From the NCBI GenBank assembly GCA_028289125.1, contig JAQGGZ010000004.1:1-64000 (forward strand): a DNA stretch of 64,000 nucleotides, read 5' to 3'. This document shows, piece after piece, positions 17,133 to 23,589 of this stretch; within the stretch, counting starts at the first letter, position 1; the number at the start of each line of letters is the position of its first letter. The notes beneath the pieces are model-generated. The model did not search any database, was not told the origin of the DNA, and saw nothing but the letters and a program-made list of their open reading frames with translations. Origin of the DNA: Candidatus Saccharimonadota bacterium (GTDB lineage: Bacteria > Patescibacteriota > Saccharimonadia > Saccharimonadales > UBA4665). Position numbers and translations under genes: made by a program.

Positions 17133-17704
17133 AATTTCTTGTTTACCGCGTCAATGTATTTCTGATACTGCCGTATGTTTGATTCACGTTGCGGGCCGGT
17201 GACTTTTGATTCGATATCTTTGGCTTTCTGATAATAACTGAGTGCGAGCTGGTTCTGCCCGAGTGCTTCAGCCGAGAGGCCGGCGTACGCCGCCTGGGAC
17301 GAACGCAGACCATACTTCTTGTCTATCGCATTATACGTATCAAGCGCTTTCTGGTAACTTCCCTGCGAGTAATAGACGATGGCACGTTGACCGTCGTTAT
17401 CCTGGTTAGAGGGCGCCTCATCAAGCACTTTCAGGGCTTCATCATATTTTTTTATAGCGATCAGGCCGTTAACCTTTTCTGTTGGAGAAAAGGCGTGCTG
17501 TTCTACGGTGGGCACCGTCCGGACGGCGGACTTTGAAGGTGCCGACTTATCGTCCTTATTGGTAACGTACCATATTACGCCCCCGGCAATCAGGGCGACA
17601 ACTAAGAGACCGAGCACGCCGATCATGACTTTCTTACGGGCAATCCGGAAGCGGTGTTTGCTTCCACCACTACCTTGTACCACCTTGGTTTCTGTGTCCG
17701 CCAT
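17129..17704 (-). CDS. Membrane-anchored TPR protein
   Basis: 191 residues: cytoplasmic basic segment, one transmembrane helix (about 26-48), then helical TPR-type repeats (about 80-185, e.g. GLIAIKKYDEALKVLDEAP and YYSQGSYQKALDTYNAI). The repeats probably face outward and scaffold protein contacts. Its stop overlaps the start of the large exported protein (ATGA), so the two act together. PilF/PilW-type TPR pilotins exist in other pilus systems, but this one has no lipobox and cannot be equated with them. Confidence 0.7.
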   Translation of the reverse strand: MADTETKVVQGSGGSKHRFRIARKKVMIGVLGLLVVALIAGGVIWYVTNKDDKSAPSKSAVRTVPTVEQHAFSPTEKVNGLIAIKKYDEALKVLDEAPSNQDNDGQRAIVYYSQGSYQKALDTYNAIDKKYGLRSSQAAYAGLSAEALGQNQLALSYYQKAKDIESKVTGPQRESNIRQYQKYIDAVNKKL

Positions 17705-17714
17705 AGCTGCGCAC

Positions 17715-17720
17715 AGTATA
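17715..17720 (-). promoter_or_regulatory. -10 box of the TPR gene
   Basis: Minus strand TATACT, ten bases before ATG 17704. No ribosome-binding site fits between, so a very short leader is predicted. Confidence 0.55.
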
Positions 17721-17801
17721 ACAAAGCTTTAGCTTAATGACTACACCTTTTACAGCTTTCTTGTAAAACGAAACGAGTTCATCTTGAAAGTAATGAAAGG
17801 T

Positions 17802-17924
17802 GTAGCGACATGTCAGATTGCGGGTTCCCGAATAAACGGAAACGGACATGGGCTACGCCGGAGGAGCGAGGGAGCGGACACATACCTGGAGGGTATGCTC
17901 ATCGGGTGATGAGTGCGTGTCCGC
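17802..17924. ncRNA. Candidate structured RNA element, two domains
   Basis: No ORF is supported. Domain 1: GTAGC(17802)/GCTAC(17856) stacked on CATGTC/GACATG encloses a CGGG-TT-CCCG hairpin. Domain 2: a perfect stem GCGGACAC (17874-17881) with GTGTCCGC (17917-17924) closes a three-way junction of ATACC/GGTAT and CTCATC/GATGAG hairpins. Neither has a U-tract, so it is not a simple terminator for the sortase gene ending at 17934. The left cassette repeat (17807-17821) is part of domain 1. Strand and function are unknown. Confidence 0.35.
17807..17821 (+). repeat. Left 15-bp inverted repeat flanking the sortase cassette
   Basis: GACATGTCAGATTGC; its exact reverse complement lies at 19844-19858, so both copies read inward. 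A direct 6-mer AAGGTG lies four bases outside this copy. Confidence 0.6.
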
Positions 17925-17933
17925 ATCCCCTGC

Positions 17934-18698
17934 TCAGCCGTTGGCTGGAACTTGCTCCGCGAAAACGACGGTGTTCTCTTCGCTGGCATGGTAATCGCCG
18001 TTGAAGGTCCCGCTGCAGGTCATGATGACCAGATCAGCCGTCGTCGGAGCGTTTTGCAGGACTTGCCGCAGGGCGTTGGGGTCGTATTTATCGACACCTG
18101 CGACTACGGAGATCACCTGGAATCTCATGACGTTTCCGCCATCATCTTCCAAAGCGACATCCGCTCCAGCCTGCAACGTTCCAAGGTCATTGAAGACCCC
18201 GTATCCTCCACCGACTTGCGTGTGTCCCAGAATGACCGGCAGTTCGCCGTCAGGACCACGCTCGCCCGGCTTGACCTCAGACCACCAGGTGGTCGTGTAG
18301 AGATCATCCGGGACACCGAACATCGGAACCCTCTGTTTGAGGAATTCGTTCCACTGCAGTTCGGTCGGCTTCGGCGCCATGGTCGTGTTCACCCCGATGG
18401 ACGGAATGAACAGATGGGTCGGGTCAATCGACATGACGACCGGTGTTGGAGGCACCGTCGTCGCGACAGGCTGACTAGAGGACGACGCCGGGGGCGCTGT
18501 CGTAGCAGGGGCTGTCACAGCCGGCTCAGAAGTTGGCGATGAGGCCACTTCTTCGGGTACCGGTGCGGTGACGGCCGTCATGCGATCGTTGGTCTGGTCA
18601 GTGATGACCCAGTACCTCCAACCGAAGACGACCGCCACCAGCACCAGCACGAGTCCGACGATCAGACGGACGAACCGCCTACTTGCCGGCCTTCGCAC
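17934..18698 (-). CDS. Sortase (class E/F-like), catalytic Arg not found
   Basis: 254 residues: N-terminal transmembrane helix (about 11-29), Ser/Thr/Pro/Ala-rich linker (about 40-90), then a sortase beta-barrel. Catalytic His is in VILGHTQVGG and catalytic Cys in LVIMTCSGTF. Sortases cleave a sorting motif near the C-terminus of surface proteins and attach them to the cell wall or to another protein. The Arg normally found one strand after the Cys (for example in HYRDN of class F) is not present: the equivalent region reads DYHASEENTVVF and no Arg follows the Cys. GTG start lies inside the 3' end of the upstream surface-protein gene (20-base overlap), so the pair is translationally coupled. 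Confidence 0.8.
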   Translation of the reverse strand: MRRPASRRFVRLIVGLVLVLVAVVFGWRYWVITDQTNDRMTAVTAPVPEEVASSPTSEPAVTAPATTAPPASSSSQPVATTVPPTPVVMSIDPTHLFIPSIGVNTTMAPKPTELQWNEFLKQRVPMFGVPDDLYTTTWWSEVKPGERGPDGELPVILGHTQVGGGYGVFNDLGTLQAGADVALEDDGGNVMRFQVISVVAGVDKYDPNALRQVLQNAPTTADLVIMTCSGTFNGDYHASEENTVVFAEQVPANG

Positions 18699-19650
18699 GA
18701 CGCACCTGAGGAGCAGCGAGCAGGAGCAGACCGAGCACCGAGAGGACCACGCCGGAGGCGAGGAACGAGGTGTTGTCGGTCAGGCTCGTGCCCTGTCCAC
18801 TGGTGCCGGCTCCGACCGGGTAGCCACTTCCGCGAGGAACCACGGGAGAAGCGACGACCGGCGTGTGGCTGGCCGGAGGGTTGACGACCGGCGGGTTCTC
18901 GACGGGCGGGTTGCCGACGGGCGGGTTGACGACCGGCGGGTTGCCGACGGGCGGGTTCTCGACCGGCGGGTTCACCACGGGCGGGACCCAGGTGCAACCG
19001 TCGTCCGGCGTCGTGTAGCCGTCACCCGGCGAAGGGATCGTGACGCACGGCTCCGGCTCGTCGGGTGCGGTGGTGCAGTGGTCGTCCGACGTGTAGTGCT
19101 GACCGGCCGGGAGGGGCTCGATCGGCGTGCACGGCGGCTCGATCGGCGGCATCCAGGTGCATCCGTCGTCCGGCGTCGTGTAGCCATCACCCGGGGAGGG
19201 GATCTGGGTGCACGGCTCCGGCTCGTCAGGAACGAAGCACGGGTTGTCGAAGGTGACCGAGTTGCTGACCGTGCTGTCGCTGGTGCGCTCCAGGGTGACG
19301 GTGATCTGCGCCGGGGTGAGGATCGGAGCGGCGCTCTGCCACGTGATCTCACCGGTGTCGGCGTAGATGTTCTGCGTCTCCGTGGTGGTCCCTTCGTAGT
19401 AGAAGGTTCCCTGCGGGGACGTCAGCCTGTGCGACTTGCCGATGGCGACGTTGCTGAACGACACAGCCACGGAGACGTTTCCACCCGTGCAGGACGACGA
19501 ACTGACGGCGATGGTCTCGCCGGAAGTGGTCGCCTGAGCGGACGGCACGAACATGGTGGCCAGACCCAGGAAGAGCACTCCGACGCCACTGGCGCGGAGC
19601 ATCCTGGATCCGCGTCGCCGCTTGGCGACGAGTGGGACGTTGCTGGACAT
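18679..19650 (-). CDS. Exported, membrane/cell-wall anchored proline-rich surface protein (putative sortase substrate)
   Basis: 323 residues. A basic N-terminus and signal peptide (about 15-40, cleavage near AQA) are followed by a beta-rich domain (about 45-140), then two copies of a Cys-containing module (IPSPGDGYTTPDDGCTW) separated by PLPAGQHYTSDDHC. Seven NPPVx repeats come next, and the protein ends in a C-terminal hydrophobic helix (FLASGVVLSVLGLLLLA) followed by a positive tail (RRAKAGK), as in sortase substrates. No canonical LPxTG is seen before the helix; YPVGAG and SLTDN are the only candidates. GGAGG four bases before ATG 19650 sets the start; a longer reading from 19719 is less likely. 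Probably displayed at the cell surface by the adjacent sortase. Confidence 0.7.
   Translation of the reverse strand: MSSNVPLVAKRRRGSRMLRASGVGVLFLGLATMFVPSAQATTSGETIAVSSSSCTGGNVSVAVSFSNVAIGKSHRLTSPQGTFYYEGTTTETQNIYADTGEITWQSAAPILTPAQITVTLERTSDSTVSNSVTFDNPCFVPDEPEPCTQIPSPGDGYTTPDDGCTWMPPIEPPCTPIEPLPAGQHYTSDDHCTTAPDEPEPCVTIPSPGDGYTTPDDGCTWVPPVVNPPVENPPVGNPPVVNPPVGNPPVENPPVVNPPASHTPVVASPVVPRGSGYPVGAGTSGQGTSLTDNTSFLASGVVLSVLGLLLLAAPQVRRAKAGK
18874..18986 (-). repeat. Tandem 15-bp repeats encoding NPPVx
   Basis: Seven near-identical 15-bp units encode a five-residue Asn-Pro-Pro-Val-x repeat, a rigid extended stalk typical of surface proteins. The repeats are in frame and vary only at the fifth residue (E, G or V). 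Confidence 0.85.
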
Positions 19651-19751
19651 GTGACCTCCAAAGGTCAACGGTTCGGCACGGTTGCCGAAGTGGGGTGTTA
19701 CAGGGATGAGAAACTGCATCGTAGGGCGACCTGAAAGGTCGGTAATCCGCG

Positions 19752-19820
19752 GTTTGCGGAGCTACGGTCAATCCACTACCCTCTCCTAGGTGGTGATAAA
19801 CTGGTCGTGGCCCCGCAAAC
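19752..19820 (-). promoter_or_regulatory. Structured 5' leader of the surface-protein gene
   Basis: In the predicted mRNA leader, GTTTGCGG (19820-19813 on the minus strand) pairs perfectly with CCGCAAAC (19759-19752), closing a loop with further pairing around CCAC/GTGG. A second hairpin GACCT-TTC-AGGTC follows near 19730. With about 180 nt of leader, this could be a cis-regulatory RNA. No known riboswitch family is recognised. Confidence 0.35.
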
Positions 19821-19828
19821 ATTTCTCA

Positions 19829-19860
19829 AACGTAGCATATTTTGCAATCTGACATGTCAA
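19829..19860 (-). promoter_or_regulatory. Promoter of the surface-protein/sortase pair
   Basis: Minus strand has consensus -35 TTGACA (19860-19855). Two -10 candidates follow: TATGCT after 15 bases, or extended TGCTACGTT, whose hexamer TACGTT follows after 20. The -35 overlaps the right inverted repeat. Unlike most promoters here it has a good -35 and a long leader, in keeping with foreign origin. Confidence 0.5.
19844..19858 (-). repeat. Right 15-bp inverted repeat flanking the sortase cassette
   Basis: Reverse complement of 17807-17821, exact over 15 bases, followed immediately outside by AAGGTG. Confidence 0.6.
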
Positions 19861-20047
19861 GGTGCACATCCTGAAGGCGGCATCTCTGGCACAAAAATAT
19901 TATCGTCTGCCGAGGCCAGCAACTCCAAAATTGCTCAGCATAATGTAATCTATTTTTGGCATTTTGTCAACCTTAAGCGCAACTATCCCTCGTTTCTGTG
20001 GTCGCTCTCTTAAATCTCCTTACTCCGTATCTATTACAATAAGGAAC

Positions 20048-20190
20048 ATGAGTTTATCCATCGGTACAGATATTGCGTAACACAACAACCTTTTGAACTA
20101 AAGCTGACTATGCCACCGACTGACCGTGGCAGACGTGGCTACTCCGACGAATATGTCGCTAAACTGGTAAAAGAGCTGCTTGAAGCATAA
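20048..20190 (+). pseudogene. Possible degraded small gene
   Basis: A TACAAT box (20035-20040) lies seven bases before ATG 20048, as at real genes here, but that frame stops after 10 codons. In another frame coding-like sequence continues to 20190, including 26 codons from ATG 20110 (MPPTDRGRRGYSDEYVAKLV, then KELLEA). It could be a frameshifted remnant or two tiny peptides. The rest of 19.86-20.24 kb shows nothing recognisable. Confidence 0.25.
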
Positions 20191-20236
20191 GAGCTTTGAC
20201 ATTTCGCAAGGATTAGTGCGTAGGTGATTTCGCTAG

Positions 20237-20242
20237 TATAAT
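20237..20242 (+). promoter_or_regulatory. -10 box of the Shedu gene
   Basis: TATAAT, perfect hexamer. Six bases downstream, where other genes here have ATG, there is an in-frame ATA (20249). Confidence 0.6.
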
Positions 20243-20314
20243 GACGCTATAGCGAACCCCATTAACGTCTCCTCTGTTTTCATCGGTGTATCCGAATGCG
20301 ACCCTATTGAACTC

Positions 20315-21286
20315 ATGAAATCCGAGGACGACACTCGTCGCCTAGTCTTTCTACCTATAATCCACGATAATGCCACCAAGAATGGTTCGGTCAAAGGCAG
20401 CTTTGTCTACCAGCGCAAGCGAAAAGCCGATGAGTGGGAGAAAGTCACCAACAGTGCGGAGTCCCTTAGTAAATTGAAAGCTGGTGAAGGCTTCCGCCTA
20501 GACCTGACAACCGACGCCGTTACCAAGCTAGTTAGCGGGCTAATGGACGTCAATGAGATTGCCGACGCTGTTAAAAAAGGCCGTACCAACACCACTTTTG
20601 TACCAAGTGCAAAGGAGTTGGCACCAATACTCGAACAACTGCTCGATAGCCTTGATGACGACACCCTGCTTGACGAGCTTTTTAAGCTCAGTAAGGACAA
20701 CGCCTTACGCTTTAACGACCTAGTGCTCAATGCCCGGATACGGTCTGCACTCGCCTATTGGGATGCTCATAAAGAAGACTCCACAGAAGAAAATTGGCAA
20801 AACTTCTTTAGTGGTAGGCCGTGGATATTATCGCTGATTTGTGCCGAGCCAATCATTGTATACCAGCAGAAAATGTATACAGGTGGTACGAACGCTTCGG
20901 GAAAGGGTGGTAAGACGGTTGATTTTGGCCTAATCAACAAACAGACAAGCAACACTGCTCTGCTCGAAATTAAGACACCTATGACACCGTTACTTGCCAG
21001 TGAGTATCGCTCAATCTACCCACCGTCAAATGAGCTTTCGGGTTCGGTAACTCAGGTACAGAATTACAAGTACAACCTACTAAAACATCTTACTACGCTG
21101 CAAGATGGTTTAGAGCCTTTTGAGGCGGTGAACGTTGCCACCTATGTTGTAGCTGGCAACTGTGAAAAGCTAACTAACTCTACTCAAAAACGGTCACTTG
21201 AACTTTACAGGCGCAACCTTAGTAGCACGGTTGTCTTAGCCTACGATGAAGTGTTTGAGCGACTCCGAATTTTATTAAACCGTTAG
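20315..21286 (+). CDS. Shedu-family (DUF4263) defence nuclease
   Basis: 323 residues from the first ATG. Residues about 165-310 carry the Shedu/DUF4263 pattern: NWQNFFSGRPWIL, then DFGLINKQ with the catalytic-type Asp, ALLEIKTP (E-x-K), a Tyr/Ser-rich stretch, and LSGSVTQVQNYKYNLL with the conserved Gln. This is a PD-(D/E)xK-type nuclease core. Shedu is a known single-gene anti-phage system. The frame stays open upstream to just after TATAAT at 20237, encoding plausible protein (for example VSSVFIGVSECDPIEL), but without ATG, GTG or TTG; translation may begin upstream at a non-standard codon (ATA 20249). Convergent with the next gene, one base between stops. Confidence 0.8.
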   Translation: MKSEDDTRRLVFLPIIHDNATKNGSVKGSFVYQRKRKADEWEKVTNSAESLSKLKAGEGFRLDLTTDAVTKLVSGLMDVNEIADAVKKGRTNTTFVPSAKELAPILEQLLDSLDDDTLLDELFKLSKDNALRFNDLVLNARIRSALAYWDAHKEDSTEENWQNFFSGRPWILSLICAEPIIVYQQKMYTGGTNASGKGGKTVDFGLINKQTSNTALLEIKTPMTPLLASEYRSIYPPSNELSGSVTQVQNYKYNLLKHLTTLQDGLEPFEAVNVATYVVAGNCEKLTNSTQKRSLELYRRNLSSTVVLAYDEVFERLRILLNR

Positions 21287-21287
21287 C

Positions 21288-22964
21288 CTAAGCTACTTTG
21301 CGCAACGCAATGTCTTCTACTTCTTGCTTATCAAGTTTGCCGCCTTCTACTCGAACACGTTCAGCCGCTAAACGAGGACGGCCTACCAGTGCTTCATCAA
21401 ATGACGTAGGCTGCCCTGAATAATGTACGCCAAGTTCGGTACTGTGCATTTGAATGCCGCCAGGTGCACCAAATATGTCAACATTACTCTGTACACCAGA
21501 GGCAATCAGGTCCTTGCCCAACTGACTAATAACTGATTCCGTACCTATTTGGAACTTTTCGCCGTTATCATCAATGTCGCCAGATTTTACTTCTGTAGCA
21601 GCATGACAAGCTGAAAATATAATCTTTTTACGACCCTCATCACGACTATCATCATCAATACCTTGGCTCGGCTTCATATAAGTCTCTACCAACCGTGCCA
21701 TGCCTTTCATGCCGTGCATAGAATAGCCATAGTCGCCAGGATCGAGGTCGCCACTACCATTAGCCATTGCAACCAGCTTACGCCCAGCAACCATAGCAAT
21801 ATCATGCCGTTCCTGACCATTCGCCTTTTCACGTACATCAGATACCATAAACTGACCAGGGGCACTGTGTGAAGCTAAAATCAGTGTGGAGGGTTGAACT
21901 CCTGCTTTACGCAAAGTTACCATTCGGCGATAAATATCGTCCATACCATTAATTTCAAAGAATACAGTACGCTTGCTACTGTCATCAAAGTTAGCAGCAA
22001 CATTGCGAAGTACGCCATTATGGTCGCCAAATCGGTTTATCATCACTGCCGTAACATCATGTTGGGCTAACCTTTCGGCAACCTCGGTAGGGTTAGCAGC
22101 TAGAGCTTCCATACGTTCCAACTGCTCAGTAGTGTATGCTTCTAGACCGTGAATACCGCTAAAGGCCGCTAATTGACGGATACGATCCACGCCAAAGCTG
22201 TTAATTTTATTGATAATGTCAATTATGTCAGTATTCTCGGCATCATTTTTCCGTGATGCACTAAAAACGTAATCGGATGCCTCGGTGGCTGGCATACCTG
22301 TAGCAACTTCGATGGCACTACTCATCCATTTACGAGCAGCTTCCTGTGTTTGATGCCATTTAACATCCATATCCCTGATTGCTTCTTGCTCGTTGAAGCG
22401 AATCCACTTAATGGGATTCGGCTGCAAGAGAGCGGAGCGGAGCTTATCACTGTATTCATCGCCACCTACACCTAATAAATCAGTTAGAGAATCAGTGCCG
22501 TAAGCTACTTTGAGAGCATTTAATTCTGGCGTAAGGACACTCGACTGCTTAGTATTACCCTCTTTTTCTATATCAGTCAGCATCGCAGTATGCAGCGAAC
22601 CACTAGGTGATTCAGCGGCGAAGCCTCGCCCTACTACATCCTCACCTAAGTTATAAATCATTTGTTGCAAGGGGCGGCCATGCGGCTCACGCCCTGTAAT
22701 AGTGCGGCCTAATTCCCGCTCTTTATCGTACAAGTCAAAATATCGTGATATGTAACTTGCATCGGCTTCACCAGACTGAAGCTGGGGCTTAATACTGCGT
22801 AGAGGGGCTATATCTTCACTGTTAAACCATTCAGGATACTGACCCGTTCCAGCCAAGCTGCTCATTTCTGCTTCAAGCCGTTCAAGACGCTGTTGCCATA
22901 ATTCAAAACCTGCCTCTAAAGGGGCTACTGCTTGTAATTCGGCTGTTGGTACTTCGTGTGGCAT
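21288..22964 (-). CDS. Putative caspase/CHAT-like (clan CD) cysteine protease-fold protein
   Basis: 558 residues, no signal peptide or membrane helix. Residues about 1-290 are helical and acidic. The C-terminal half shows the clan CD layout: a hydrophobic strand ending in His (STLILASHSAPGQF, near 365), then a strand ending in Cys (KKIIFSACHAATEV, near 453), then a helix and another strand (VDIFGAPGGIQMH). His and Cys would form the catalytic dyad. Caspase- and CHAT-like proteases occur in bacterial abortive-infection and toxin systems. The -10 box TAAAAT lies six bases before the ATG. Family assignment is by motif reading only; an unrelated hypothetical is possible. Confidence 0.5.
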   Translation of the reverse strand: MPHEVPTAELQAVAPLEAGFELWQQRLERLEAEMSSLAGTGQYPEWFNSEDIAPLRSIKPQLQSGEADASYISRYFDLYDKERELGRTITGREPHGRPLQQMIYNLGEDVVGRGFAAESPSGSLHTAMLTDIEKEGNTKQSSVLTPELNALKVAYGTDSLTDLLGVGGDEYSDKLRSALLQPNPIKWIRFNEQEAIRDMDVKWHQTQEAARKWMSSAIEVATGMPATEASDYVFSASRKNDAENTDIIDIINKINSFGVDRIRQLAAFSGIHGLEAYTTEQLERMEALAANPTEVAERLAQHDVTAVMINRFGDHNGVLRNVAANFDDSSKRTVFFEINGMDDIYRRMVTLRKAGVQPSTLILASHSAPGQFMVSDVREKANGQERHDIAMVAGRKLVAMANGSGDLDPGDYGYSMHGMKGMARLVETYMKPSQGIDDDSRDEGRKKIIFSACHAATEVKSGDIDDNGEKFQIGTESVISQLGKDLIASGVQSNVDIFGAPGGIQMHSTELGVHYSGQPTSFDEALVGRPRLAAERVRVEGGKLDKQEVEDIALRKVA

Positions 22965-22970
22965 ATTTTT

Positions 22971-22976
22971 ATTTTA
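22971..22976 (-). promoter_or_regulatory. -10 box of the caspase-like gene
   Basis: Minus strand TAAAAT, six bases before ATG 22964; leaderless start predicted. Between here and 23203 no gene or clear site is seen. Confidence 0.5.
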
Positions 22977-23203
22977 ACGCTTTACACAAATAATAGTAGC
23001 AAGTTATTGCCTTTTTGTCAAGTATTTACCTCTGTATGTATTATGCCGTTCACTCAAACGCCAATTCTTATCAAGAGTATCATCGGATATGATTTTTTCC
23101 AGGATTTTGACCCCTGAACGCCATTTATCTGACACTGAACACTTAAAATCATACACCAAGCAAGCAGTTAAGCTAGGGATATGTACGAAAATTAAACGTT
23201 ACT

Positions 23204-23356
23204 TTGTTTGCATTGTCTTGTGCTAATAAACACAATGAGCAGCCCGAAGAACCAACCGTTGAATATGTCGTTGAGGAAGACGAATTCAACATCTTAGAGG
23301 GCGTGTTCGATGAACTATTTGAACAGATTGAGCAAGAAATAAGGAGTAAAACATAA
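23204..23356 (+). CDS. Possible small acidic ORF or gene remnant
   Basis: 50 codons from a TTG. The C-terminal part (EEDEFNILEGVFDELFEQIE) is acidic, amphipathic and looks coding. There is no ATG, no -10 box at the usual distance and no ribosome-binding site, so it may be the surviving 3' end of a truncated gene. It lies 47 bases before the excisionase-like gene. Confidence 0.3.
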   Translation: MFALSCANKHNEQPEEPTVEYVVEEDEFNILEGVFDELFEQIEQEIRSKT

Positions 23357-23387
23357 GGAGTAGTATTGATATTTACTAATAAATACT

Positions 23388-23393
23388 TATAAT
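23388..23393 (+). promoter_or_regulatory. -10 box of the excisionase-recombinase operon
   Basis: TATAAT, ten bases before ATG 23404. It overlaps the ATG at 23392, making that start unlikely. Confidence 0.55.
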
Positions 23394-23403
23394 GGAAATT
23401 ACT

Positions 23404-23589
23404 ATGATTGGATATAAATTTTATACGGTTCAGGAAGTAGCAGAAATGTTACAGGTACACTGGCAAAGCGTACTAACCTACATAAAAAACGGTGAGCTGG
23501 AAGCCATTAAGTTGGGTAAAGGCTACCGCATAAGCGAGACGGCTCTACAAAAATTTATAGCCGACCACTCGACGAGGAAAAAGAAATGA
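23404..23589 (+). CDS. Excisionase-like helix-turn-helix protein
   Basis: 61 residues, a winged-helix MerR/HTH_17 domain: FYTVQEVAEMLQVHWQSVLT is the HTH and LEAIKLGKGYRISETAL the wing, as in the excisionase (Xis) family. It likely acts as recombination directionality factor or repressor for the adjacent recombinase, whose ATG overlaps its stop (ATGA). An alternative start at 23392 would add four residues but lies within the -10 box. Confidence 0.8.
   Translation: MIGYKFYTVQEVAEMLQVHWQSVLTYIKNGELEAIKLGKGYRISETALQKFIADHSTRKKK

Larger units (their letters stand above)
17807..19858. mobile_element. Putative transferred sortase/substrate cassette bounded by inverted repeats
   Basis: A 2.05-kb block holding the surface-protein gene and the sortase gene. 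It is clearly GC-richer than the pilus genes on the left and the defence region on the right, uses strongly C/G-ending codons, and is bounded by exact 15-bp inverted repeats with AAGGTG just outside each end (a possible target duplication, with four extra bases on the left). No transposase is inside. Base composition and protein types recall Actinobacteria, the usual hosts of Saccharibacteria. That origin is inference. Confidence 0.4.

Noticed and set aside
17766-17924. Hammerhead-type ribozyme (GAAAC and TGATGAG are present)
   Set aside because: The CUGAUGA core and cleavage triplet do not line up with the three stems; the GATGAG is paired in a simple hairpin.
18874-18986. CRISPR-like direct repeats
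   Set aside because: Units are 15 bp, contiguous and in frame with a protein repeat; no spacers and no cas genes.
18568-19734. 388-codon frame antisense to the sortase cassette
   Set aside because: Arg/Val/Asp repeats are the reverse complement of the NPPVx coding repeats; GC-rich DNA has few stops in antisense frames.
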